8,827 nucleotides of DNA, from positions 1 to 8,827 of the forward strand of contig JBILFK010000058.1 in NCBI GenBank assembly GCA_044351685.1. The letters run 5' to 3'. The stretch is from JALHRI01 sp044351685 (GTDB lineage Bacteria; Pseudomonadota; Alphaproteobacteria; Rickettsiales; UBA3002). Below are positions 1-6,599 of this stretch, one piece after another. Each line of letters opens with the position of its first letter. Position 1 is the stretch's first letter. A program made the translations under genes and the position numbers. The notes under the pieces were generated by a model that made no database searches, was not told the DNA's origin, and saw only the letters and a program-made list of their open reading frames with translations.

Positions 1-965
1 TGTTGCCATAGCGGGCGGCCATTGAGCAAGGCGTTAGCTGTCATACCGCCTGCAGCGCTTACGATATATACCACACCATCTTGCACCACCGGGTCGGCAT
101 TCACCCCAGCAAAGGCTGCCGAAGCGTTGGTACGATTCGTGCCCTGCACGTTATCTCCCCACACAGGATTTCCCGTTTCCAGTCGTAGCGCAAACACTTC
201 GCCCGACGAATAGGCGATAATCGCTAACCCCTCGGCAATCACCGGCGAGGTGGTGCTGAAGAACCCTGCGTTTTCACGGATACCGCGATGTTCCCAGCGT
301 GGCTGGCCATCGGCCGCGCGCAGCGCGATGGTTTGGTTATCGGCGGTAATTACCAGCACGGTTTCGCCAGAAGCTGCGGGCGCCCCGCGCACCGGTGCGC
401 CAAGGCGTACATTCCATTTGGTTTTGCCGTTAGCGGTGTTAATCGCCGCGATGCGGCCATAGCCCGTGCCTACATACAGCGTATCGCCCGCCACCGTTAA
501 GCCGCCGCCGAGCATATTCGGGGTATCTTTTTCGCTGACATCTTCGTTCACCCAGAGAGTGTTGCTTACATCTTCCACGCGGTGGGCGCTGATGAATCCG
601 GCGCCATCGATAGCAAATACTTTGCCTGCGGCCACCACGGGGCTGGCGGCTAAGCCCTGATCAAAATTATAGCCATCGCCAATGGTGGCGGAAAATTCTT
701 TGGCATGTGCCTTCCGGGCAAGGTTGCCGCCTTCGCTGCCATCTTGGTGGTTGAGCCAGTGACTATTTTTCTGAGGCGAGGGAATATCGATCGGGAAATC
801 TTGTACGTCTTCGTTAGCGGTAAGTTGGCCCACCCCTACCAGCACTTCGTAGCGTGTGCCTTCGAGTTTTTCGGGTTTTTCTTCGGCGCCGATTTCGCTG
901 ATAGAATCGCAGCCCGCAAGCAGCAACATCAACGACCCAAAGAATAACGCGCGAGAAAACCGCAT
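1..965 (-). CDS. bamB: BamB-like outer-membrane assembly lipoprotein (PQQ-type beta-propeller), C-terminus off the window
   Basis: Seen: the minus-strand frame is open from an ATG at 965 to the window edge, giving 321 codons. The N-terminus is a lipoprotein signal: a basic start, a hydrophobic stretch at about residues 5-17 and a lipobox LLAGC with Cys19. A low-complexity linker follows. From about residue 100 there are repeated beta-propeller blades with PQQ-like endings, for example AINTANGKTKW at 174-184, ALRAADGQPRW at 214-224 and ALRLETGNPVW at 259-269. Known: BamB is a lipoprotein of the BAM complex whose eight-bladed propeller scaffolds BamA during insertion of outer-membrane beta-barrel proteins. 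Context: the start lies 1 base after the stop of a YfgM-like TPR gene, the pairing seen in many proteobacteria, often with der next. The C-terminal blades lie outside the window. Odd: Asp follows the lipid-modified Cys. A generic PQQ-repeat lipoprotein is the alternative, but the gene order favours BamB. Confidence 0.88.
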   Translation of the reverse strand, partial: MRFSRALFFGSLMLLLAGCDSISEIGAEEKPEKLEGTRYEVLVGVGQLTANEDVQDFPIDIPSPQKNSHWLNHQDGSEGGNLARKAHAKEFSATIGDGYNFDQGLAASPVVAAGKVFAIDGAGFISAHRVEDVSNTLWVNEDVSEKDTPNMLGGGLTVAGDTLYVGTGYGRIAAINTANGKTKWNVRLGAPVRGAPAASGETVLVITADNQTIALRAADGQPRWEHRGIRENAGFFSTTSPVIAEGLAIIAYSSGEVFALRLETGNPVWGDNVQGTNRTNASAAFAGVNADPVVQDGVVYIVSAAGGMTANALLNGRPLWQ

Positions 966-966
966 G

Positions 967-1623
967 TTATTTTTCACCTTTGGCTTTGGCTTCTTCGTGC
1001 GCCACATCGATACTGCGCTTCCAGGCCTCGGCCTGTTCTTTGAGCACAGGCGGTGTGGCCGGGCTTTGAATTAACTGGTCAAACAGGGTGCTTGCCTCGG
1101 CGGTTTTACCCTGTTGCCAAAGGGAAGCGGCATGTGCCGCGGAAAGTTCGGGCGCGAGCGGTGAATCTTCGGAAGCCACGCATTCTGAAGGTAACTCGGG
1201 GGCGAGCGGGATCAATTCAATGCACGCCAGATCGCGCCACAGCGATGTACCGCCTTTGGTGGCAAGTGCCGATTCTAGCGTTTTACGCGCCGCATCATCG
1301 GCGTTGGTTTGGCGCTCGGCGCGTGCCTGCCATACCAGTGCCATCTGTTTTTTATCGGCGCTTTGCTCGCCCGCAAGCTTGGCGAATGCCGTGCTGGCCG
1401 CATCGAATTTCTTTGCATCATACTGGCGCTTTGCGGCAAACATTGCCTGCGTGAACTCGGCGTTTTTCTGGCGTGTCATTTCTTTCCAGATGCTGCCGCC
1501 AGCCGTGGCCGCAATCGCCAAGCCTACAATCGCAAACACCGGAGTCCGCAATTCCTTCCAAAGCTTGTGCAGGCGTTCTTGCCGAACCGCTTCGTTCACT
1601 TCGCGCACAATATTATCTTCCAT
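967..1623 (-). CDS. YfgM-like membrane-anchored TPR protein
   Basis: Seen: a 218-residue protein with a charged cytoplasmic N-terminus (about residues 1-27, rich in Glu, Arg and Lys), one membrane segment at about 28-46 (PVFAIVGLAIAATAGGSIW), then an Ala-rich helical domain with TPR-like helix pairs. These include the stretch at about 56-84 with AKRQYDAKKFDAASTAFAKL and a second pair near residues 158-178 (AASLWQQGKTAEASTLFDQL). The C-terminus is charged. Known: this layout matches the TPR_21/YfgM family. E. coli YfgM is an inner-membrane ancillary subunit of the SecYEG translocon that works with PpiD. Context: it sits directly upstream of bamB with a 1-base gap, as yfgM does in E. coli, so the two envelope genes are probably translated together. 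The ATG is preceded by a perfect AGGAGG. Four Cys-free TPR regions flank a short insert (residues about 130-152) that contains two Cys. Exact function here is inferred from family and context. Confidence 0.82.
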   Translation of the reverse strand: MEDNIVREVNEAVRQERLHKLWKELRTPVFAIVGLAIAATAGGSIWKEMTRQKNAEFTQAMFAAKRQYDAKKFDAASTAFAKLAGEQSADKKQMALVWQARAERQTNADDAARKTLESALATKGGTSLWRDLACIELIPLAPELPSECVASEDSPLAPELSAAHAASLWQQGKTAEASTLFDQLIQSPATPPVLKEQAEAWKRSIDVAHEEAKAKGEK

Positions 1624-1628
1624 GGCAG

Positions 1629-1634
1629 CCTCCT
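1629..1634 (-). promoter_or_regulatory. Strong ribosome binding site of the TPR gene
   Basis: The plus strand reads cctcct, so the minus strand has a perfect AGGAGG five bases before the ATG at 1623. It fixes the start of the TPR protein. It is the strongest Shine-Dalgarno match in the window. Confidence 0.85.
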
Positions 1635-1670
1635 AACCCACGCGACCTATAGCATATCGCGCGCAGCGCG

Positions 1671-3218
1671 CTACTCTAATTCAATGGTGGCAGGCGGTTT
1701 GCTGGTGACATCGAGCATCACGCGGTTAATGCCGCGCACCTCGCCCACGATACGCGTGGCTATGGCTGTAATTTCCTGCACCGCGAAGGGGTAGACATCG
1801 GCGGTCATGCCGTCGCTCGAGGTGACGGCGCGCAGGCTGCAGATATATTCGTAGGTGCGGCCATCGCCCATCACACCCACCGTGCGCACCGGCAATAGCG
1901 CGGCGTAAGCCTGCCATATCGCATCATACAGGCCGCGCGTGCGCAATTCCTGCATATAAATGGCATCGGCTTCGCGCAGAATATCGAGTTTTTCTTTGTC
2001 CACCGCGCCGGGAATGCGGATTGCTAGGCCCGGGCCAGGGAAGGGGTGGCGGTACACCATGGCGCGCGGCAAACCAAGTTCAAGCCCAAGCGCACGCACT
2101 TCATCTTTGAATAATTCGCGCAGCGGCTCGAGCAGTTGCAACTTCATATGTTCGGGCAGGCCACCAACATTATGGTGCGATTTAATGGTGGCGCTTGGCC
2201 CGCCATGAAACGATACCGATTCAATCACATCTGGGTAGAGCGTGCCTTGCGCCAGAAAGGTTGCGCCTTCAATATTTGCGGCTTCGCGGTCAAAAATTTC
2301 GATGAAAGTTTTGCCGATGATTTTGCGCTTACGCTCGGGATCGCTGATGCCCGCGAGCTTGTTTAAAAATAAATCGGCAGCATCGATATAAATCAGCGGA
2401 ATCTGGTAATGTGCTGCAAAATCATCGCGCACTTGCTGGCCTTCGCCTTTGCGCAGCATACCGGTATCGACAAAAATGCAGGTAAGCTGATTGCCTATTG
2501 CCTCGTGAATCAGCTTGGCCGCTACCGAAGAATCGACCCCACCCGAAAGCCCGCACACCACTTTTGCATCGCCGACTTTGGCGCGAATGGCCGCCACGGC
2601 CTGCTCGCGGTAACGCGCCATCGTCCAATCGCCTTTCACGCCGCACACGCCATGCACAAATTGGGTAATCAGCGCCGCGCCTTCGGGCGTATGCGCCACT
2701 TCGGGGTGAAATTGCACGCCGTAGAATTTTTTACCTTCATGTGCAATCGCCGCAAACGGTGCGCCAACCGAGCGCGCCACTGCCACAAACCCTTCAGGCA
2801 AGCGATCGACTTTATCGCCGTGGCTCATCCAGACGGTGGCCTTCGCACCTTGCGCCCACACACCATCGAATAGCGGGCATGGTGCAGTAATTTCAATTTC
2901 AGCGCGGCCAAACTCACGCGTAGCGCCCGGCACCACCGCACCGCCCAGCAAGTGGCACATCAGCTGTTGCCCATAACAGATACCCAGCACCGGCACACCA
3001 AGCGCAAATACATCTGGCGAGATAGTGGGCGCGCTGCCTTCGATGACTGAAGCAGGGCCGCCCGAAAGAATAATGCCCGAAGCGCCATAGCCGCGAATGC
3101 GCTCGAACGGCGCAGTACATGGCAAAATTTCGCAGTACACCCCTGCCTCGCGCACGCGGCGGGCAATCAGTTGGGTCACCTGTGAACCGAAATCGACAAT
3201 GAGAATGGTGTTTTTCAT
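1671..3218 (-). CDS. guaA: GMP synthase (glutamine-hydrolysing)
   Basis: GuaA converts XMP to GMP with ATP and glutamine in the cytoplasm, the last step of guanine nucleotide synthesis. Seen: 515 residues, close to the 525 of E. coli. The N-terminal class I glutamine amidotransferase domain (about 4-192) has the oxyanion-region GGPAS at 53-57, nucleophile Cys81 in GICYGQQ, and His171 and Glu173 in HPEVAHT. The ATP-pyrophosphatase domain has the PP-loop SGGVDSS at 225-231. The C-terminal dimerisation domain (about 390-515) carries HPFPGPGL and ends KPPATIELE; many homologues end IEWE. Start choice: the frame stays open to a TTG at 3275, but homology begins exactly at MKNTILIVDFGSQ, so the ATG at 3218 is chosen. 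No Shine-Dalgarno sequence precedes it. Context: first gene of a minus-strand run with the TPR and BamB genes, divergent from the pilus operon. All catalytic residues are intact. Confidence 0.98.
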   Translation of the reverse strand: MKNTILIVDFGSQVTQLIARRVREAGVYCEILPCTAPFERIRGYGASGIILSGGPASVIEGSAPTISPDVFALGVPVLGICYGQQLMCHLLGGAVVPGATREFGRAEIEITAPCPLFDGVWAQGAKATVWMSHGDKVDRLPEGFVAVARSVGAPFAAIAHEGKKFYGVQFHPEVAHTPEGAALITQFVHGVCGVKGDWTMARYREQAVAAIRAKVGDAKVVCGLSGGVDSSVAAKLIHEAIGNQLTCIFVDTGMLRKGEGQQVRDDFAAHYQIPLIYIDAADLFLNKLAGISDPERKRKIIGKTFIEIFDREAANIEGATFLAQGTLYPDVIESVSFHGGPSATIKSHHNVGGLPEHMKLQLLEPLRELFKDEVRALGLELGLPRAMVYRHPFPGPGLAIRIPGAVDKEKLDILREADAIYMQELRTRGLYDAIWQAYAALLPVRTVGVMGDGRTYEYICSLRAVTSSDGMTADVYPFAVQEITAIATRIVGEVRGINRVMLDVTSKPPATIELE

Positions 3219-3423
3219 GGCGCGGGGTGTATCGTGTCTTGTGCGCAAACGCAACTGAGATGCAACAGGTGGCAAAGATTCACCGCAAAAATCGTGCTGA
3301 ATTGGGGTTACCGCTCGTATGTCGCACAGTGAGTGACTATAGTAATCCCTACAGAGGCACGCTAGATGCCTTACACCATGTCATTAACGCAAAAGAGCTG
3401 GCAACCTTTAAGTCGCAGGCGTT
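3219..3423. promoter_or_regulatory. Divergent intergenic region between guaA and cpaB
   Basis: This 205-base gap separates the two divergent starts and must hold promoters for guaA (leftward) and for the pilus operon (rightward). I see no strong sigma-70 promoter. The best rightward -10-like element is TATAGT at 3338-3343, inside the 8-base palindrome ACTATAGT at 3336-3343, about 80 bases before cpaB; nothing resembling TTGACA lies 16-18 bases upstream of it. Leftward, TTGC-rich sequence around 3242-3275 and a GATACA close to the guaA ATG are weak candidates. No Flp pilin gene, no small protein gene and no terminator hairpin is evident here. That promoters are present is an inference from gene orientation; their exact positions are uncertain. 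Confidence 0.5.
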
Positions 3424-4401
3424 ATGCGTTTTGGTGGAATATTTGTAGGCGTGCTCATGGCCGCAGGTGCGGCATTCTTTGTATTGAACTCAGAACCGCC
3501 AGCACCGCCCCCCGTTGCCCCGCAAGTGGCGGCACAACCCCCTGAAATTAAAACCGTGAATGTGTTTGTTGCTAAAAAATTCATTCCGGTGGGTACGGTA
3601 ATTTCTTCGGAAATGTTTGATGTGCAGCCCTGGCCTGAACATTTGCTGGTGCCCGGTTTTGCCATCGCCGATGGTAAAACAGAAATTGCCGGCATGGTAT
3701 CGCGCTCGGCGTTTCAGGCACAAGAACCGCTGATTATATCGAAGCTGGTCAACGCCAACGACCCGAGCTTTATCGCCGGAAATTTGCCCAAAGGCATGCG
3801 GGTCATTACCATTCAAACCAACGAAATTTATGGTCTGGCTGGATTTTTGGCCGCTGGCGACCGTGTCGATGTGTTGCTGAACCGGGAAGTGGAAGATAAA
3901 GTATTCCTAGATCCCGATGCCCGGACAGCGCCGAAGCGCTTCAAAATCACTGAATCGGTGCTCACCAACACGCGCGTGATTGCGGTCGATCAGAAAGCCC
4001 AGGCGGTTTCAGCGCCTGAGAGCAGCGGCTTTGTTCCGACCGCCAACCAGCCGCAGCGTTACGAAGCACCACGCACGGTTTCACTGATGGTTTCGCCTGA
4101 AGATGCCCGCCGCATTCGGTTGGCCGAAAGTATTGGCACGCTCTCGCTTGCCTTACGCTCGGTCGAAGACCGCGACGAAGATGACCCTCGCGGCCTCACG
4201 TTTGTCGCTGATGTTTCACAATATACTCCGGAAACGGTGGGTGTCGCCCCGGAAGAAGCGCCCGCAGCCATACCGCCAAAAGTCAATTTAGTGACGGTTG
4301 TCCGCGGGATTGCGGTGGAAGATAAACAAACTAAGAAACGACAGCTTGACTTAGACGAAGGAATCGCCTCTTTTACGGGCGCCGGATCTCAGAGAAGATA
4401 A
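3424..4401 (+). CDS. cpaB: Tad/Flp pilus assembly protein CpaB (RcpC)
   Basis: CpaB is a periplasmic, membrane-anchored component of the Tad (type IVc) pilus, thought to act beside the CpaC secretin. Seen: 325 residues. Residues about 4-22 form one membrane anchor or uncleaved signal (GGIFVGVLMAAGAAFFVL), followed by a Pro/Ala-rich linker (24-40). A SAF domain covers about 44-107, with the typical VAKKFIPVGTVIS. The RcpC/CpaB domain covers about 118-247, with GMRVITI, AGDRVDVLL and VSLMVSPEDARRIRLAE. Start: the ATG at 3424 is the only good start, because an in-frame stop lies 13 bases upstream; the Shine-Dalgarno (AGG at 3417-3419) is weak. It is the first gene of the visible operon. Odd: the last 25 or so residues are unusual for the family, and right after the stop a coding-like tail continues in the +1 frame to a TAA at 4475-4477. 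The 3' end may therefore be frameshifted. Confidence 0.93.
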   Translation: MRFGGIFVGVLMAAGAAFFVLNSEPPAPPPVAPQVAAQPPEIKTVNVFVAKKFIPVGTVISSEMFDVQPWPEHLLVPGFAIADGKTEIAGMVSRSAFQAQEPLIISKLVNANDPSFIAGNLPKGMRVITIQTNEIYGLAGFLAAGDRVDVLLNREVEDKVFLDPDARTAPKRFKITESVLTNTRVIAVDQKAQAVSAPESSGFVPTANQPQRYEAPRTVSLMVSPEDARRIRLAESIGTLSLALRSVEDRDEDDPRGLTFVADVSQYTPETVGVAPEEAPAAIPPKVNLVTVVRGIAVEDKQTKKRQLDLDEGIASFTGAGSQRR

Positions 4402-4477
4402 TTTTCTGGGCGAAGGTGCGTTGCACGCTTTTAAACCCACCGGTTCACAGGTGGCGGTGCGTAACGTTCAACAATAA
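4355..4477 (+). other. Coding-like out-of-frame tail after cpaB (possible frameshifted C-terminus)
   Basis: Seen: in the frame one base ahead of cpaB, codons are open from after a TAG at 4352-4354 to a TAA at 4475-4477. From about 4385 the codons look like those of the neighbouring genes and encode DLREDNFLGEGALHAFKPTG followed by SQVAVRNVQQ. There is no ATG or GTG start with a ribosome binding site at its head, so it is unlikely to be a separate gene. A single +1 shift anywhere between about 4355 and 4398, for example at the four-T run 4371-4374, would join it to CpaB and give a protein of about 350 residues. It would then end 25 bases before the cpaC ATG, a more normal operon gap than the 101 bases now seen. 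Whether this is a sequencing error, a real mutation or chance is not decided by the sequence alone. Confidence 0.4.
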
Positions 4478-4486
4478 CAATCAATT

Positions 4487-4491
4487 AAGGG
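4487..4491 (+). promoter_or_regulatory. Ribosome binding site of cpaC
   Basis: AAGGG lies 11 bases before the ATG at 4503, slightly long spacing. It supports that ATG over the upstream GTG at 4416. Confidence 0.5.
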
Positions 4492-4502
4492 CTTCACGGT
4501 CC

Positions 4503-5978
4503 ATGGGCAAGCGGATCATGCTTATTCGCACACTGCGTTCTATCCTCTCGTGTTTGGGGATGTGGCTGCTTGTTTGCGCGCCAGCGACAAGCATGGCGGC
4601 GGCGGCCAAAGATTCTACGTTCTATGTGCCGATTAACCGCTCCGAGCTCATTACCACCGGCAGCAATATGGGCGAAGTGATTATCACCGACCCAGAAGTG
4701 GCCGATGTGTACGTGCATGGCCGCAACAAGGTTTCCGTCATTGGCAAACAAATCGGCCAGACCACCCTGCGTATTTTCGATGGCGACAGCAAATTGCTGC
4801 GCGAAGTCGACGTGGTGGTGACCTATGATTTACCCGCGATTCGCAAAGCCATCCGCGATTTTCTGCCCAATGAGCGTGTGGGCGTGGAATTAGTGAATAC
4901 CCGTATTGCGCTCACCGGCGATGTAAGCAGCGCCGAAGCGGCAGCCACCGCCGTAGAAATTGCCGAACAATTTTTACTTGGCAAATTAACCGCCGAAGAA
5001 GTGGTGACGCGCCCAGTGCGTAACGATGAAAACCCCTCGCCTATTTTGAATCTGATGAAAATCGCCAGCGGCCAACAAGTGATGTTGCGCATTCGTATTG
5101 GTGAAATTCAGCGCACGGCGCTTAAAAATCTGGGCGTCAGCCTGCAGGCATTTAAAAGCGGCAGCGCTGGGTTTCAAATTGGCACCGGTGCTGGTCGCGC
5201 CGTCACCAACGCCGCAACCGGCGCCACCGGGTTTAATTTCGGAAGCTTCAATTCTGCGGGCGATAGTTTTGCCGGCATAGGCGGGCAACAGCGCGGCGAA
5301 GATGGCGGTGTCACCGGTTTGGTGGAAGCGCTTGAGCGCGATGGCTTGCTGAAAATTCTGGCTGAACCTAACCTGACCGCACTTTCTGGCGAACAGGCTG
5401 AGTTTTTGGCGGGCGGCGAATTCCCGATTCCGGTACCGCAAGATAACAACACCATTACGGTGGAATATAAACCCTTCGGTGTGGCGCTGCGCTTTACGCC
5501 GTTTGTGCTTTCCGATACGCGCGTGCGCATTCAGGTGCAGCCGGAAGTTTCTGAAATCAGCAACGAACGCACCTTCACCACCACCACGGGCTATGTGGCG
5601 CCTTCGCTGGTGACGCGTCGTGCCTCTACCACCGTAGAGCTGGCGCCCGGCGAAAGCTTCATGATTGCGGGCTTGCTGCGCGATAATATCACCAGCCAAA
5701 TCGATCAGTTGCCTGGCGTTGGTGAAATTCCGGTGTTAAGCGCGCTGTTCCGCTCTACCGCATTCCAGCGTAACGAAACCGAACTGGTCATCGCCGTCAC
5801 CCCATATCTGGTCGATCCGGTGAAGGCCGATAATATCAAATTCCCCACCGATAATTTTAAGCCCGCAAGCTTCATGGAATCGGTGTTTTACGGTGCGCTT
5901 GGCGCGGTTGATCGTGCCAGCCGCAACAATGCGTCTAACCCTAGCCTTGAGGGCCCGGTGGGCTTCATTACGGACTAA
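4503..5978 (+). CDS. cpaC: Tad/Flp pilus secretin CpaC (RcpA)
   Basis: CpaC forms the outer-membrane ring through which the Tad pilus passes. Seen: 491 residues from the ATG at 4503. There is a Sec signal peptide (about 1-31: basic MGKRIMLIRTLRS, a hydrophobic core, then SMAAA). A short pilus/secretin N-terminal domain (T2SS-T3SS_pil_N type) covers about 38-107 and a BON-like domain about 108-158. The secretin domain covers about 275-437, including GGEFPIPVPQ at 304-313, EYKPFGVALRFTP at 321-333 and the hallmark PGVGEIPVLSALFRS at 404-418. A C-terminal extension follows (about 441-491). Start: the frame is open from a GTG at 4416, but residues from there look non-coding. The ATG at 4503 gives a proper signal peptide and has AAGGG 11 bases upstream; the ATG at 4518 is also possible. 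cpaD begins 3 bases after its stop, so the two are likely translationally coupled. Length and motifs are normal. Confidence 0.96.
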   Translation: MGKRIMLIRTLRSILSCLGMWLLVCAPATSMAAAAKDSTFYVPINRSELITTGSNMGEVIITDPEVADVYVHGRNKVSVIGKQIGQTTLRIFDGDSKLLREVDVVVTYDLPAIRKAIRDFLPNERVGVELVNTRIALTGDVSSAEAAATAVEIAEQFLLGKLTAEEVVTRPVRNDENPSPILNLMKIASGQQVMLRIRIGEIQRTALKNLGVSLQAFKSGSAGFQIGTGAGRAVTNAATGATGFNFGSFNSAGDSFAGIGGQQRGEDGGVTGLVEALERDGLLKILAEPNLTALSGEQAEFLAGGEFPIPVPQDNNTITVEYKPFGVALRFTPFVLSDTRVRIQVQPEVSEISNERTFTTTTGYVAPSLVTRRASTTVELAPGESFMIAGLLRDNITSQIDQLPGVGEIPVLSALFRSTAFQRNETELVIAVTPYLVDPVKADNIKFPTDNFKPASFMESVFYGALGAVDRASRNNASNPSLEGPVGFITD

Positions 5979-5981
5979 CCC

Positions 5982-6578
5982 ATGAAACATGCTTTACTCT
6001 CTTTTGTGGTTGTGATGGTGCTGGTAAGCGGCTGTTCGCCCTTTAACGAACCACCGCGCGCAGCCTATTTTAATCGCGGCACACCAGAAAGCCTGCTCGA
6101 TGTTTCTTCGGAAGTGGTGAACTTGCCGGTAGCCACTGCATTGCAGGTGAATGAGCTTTCAAGCTGGGTAAACCGCGATCAGCCCACGCGCGCCGAACTT
6201 TATTGCCGCGACTCAGACCCGCAATGCCGCGATGCCGCGCAAGCGCTCGAACTTTTCAGCGTGCCTACCGCTAAAATTCCCTCAGCGCAAAGCACCGTAA
6301 CACTGGTGTATGAGCGCACGCTCGCGCGCGATTGCGAATCGCGCTTTATCGATAACCGCGATAACCCGCATAATCTGAACCACCCCACCTTCGGTTGCTC
6401 GATTGCAGCCAATATTGTGCAACATGTCTCGGATAAACAGCAATTCGTGAATCCCGATATTATGAGTGTGCCAGACGCCAAAAAGGCCGTACAAGCAGCA
6501 CAGCGTGCGCAGGAACGCCCGCCTGAGCAGGAAGTAAATTCCGTGACACGAGGCATAACAAACGCTATTCAAGAATAA
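5982..6578 (+). CDS. cpaD: Tad/Flp pilus assembly lipoprotein CpaD
   Basis: CpaD is a small outer-membrane lipoprotein that supports the CpaC secretin in Caulobacter-type Tad systems. Seen: 198 residues with a lipoprotein signal (hydrophobic residues about 4-17) and lipobox LVSGC, Cys18. Ser at +2 fits an outer-membrane location. The conserved CpaD region lies at about 104-160: a strand with VTLVYER, then DNRDNPHNLNHPTFGCSIA, where FGC and the following Asn/Ala helix are typical of the family, then a VNPDIM segment. The mature part has Cys75, Cys82, Cys118 and Cys139, which could form disulfides in the periplasm (inference). The C-terminus is Gln/Ala/Arg-rich. Context: it starts 3 bases after cpaC and ends 21 bases before cpaE, in the canonical order. 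No strong ribosome binding site is seen, consistent with coupling to cpaC translation. Confidence 0.92.
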   Translation: MKHALLSFVVVMVLVSGCSPFNEPPRAAYFNRGTPESLLDVSSEVVNLPVATALQVNELSSWVNRDQPTRAELYCRDSDPQCRDAAQALELFSVPTAKIPSAQSTVTLVYERTLARDCESRFIDNRDNPHNLNHPTFGCSIAANIVQHVSDKQQFVNPDIMSVPDAKKAVQAAQRAQERPPEQEVNSVTRGITNAIQE

Positions 6579-6599
6579 GATCTTTTTGGATATAGCCCT

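Noticed and set aside
1659..1671. GC-rich inverted repeat (GCGCG, 3-base loop, CGCGC) at the end of guaA as a terminator
   Set aside because: The stem is only 5 bp, overlaps the guaA stop codon and is not followed by a T run in the direction of transcription.
3219..3275. Longer GuaA (534 residues) starting at TTG 3275
   Set aside because: The extra 19 residues are not part of GuaA. Family similarity starts exactly at the ATG at 3218.
3227..3448. Small 73-residue plus-strand reading frame in the guaA-cpaB gap
   Set aside because: It overlaps the starts of both neighbours, shows no signal peptide, pilin motif or ribosome site and has mixed codon use.
4437..4454. Hairpin CCACC/GGTGG in the cpaB-cpaC gap as an attenuator or terminator
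   Set aside because: It has only five base pairs with an 8-base loop and no T run. It also falls in a stretch that looks coding in the +1 frame.
4416..4502. N-terminal extension of CpaC from GTG 4416
   Set aside because: The extension has no family similarity and would bury the signal peptide. The codons in that stretch look non-coding in this frame, whereas another frame looks coding.
4986..5699. Long minus-strand reading frame (237 codons) opposite cpaC
   Set aside because: It lies fully antisense to a well-supported secretin gene. Its His/Arg/Ala-rich composition is typical of a shadow frame.
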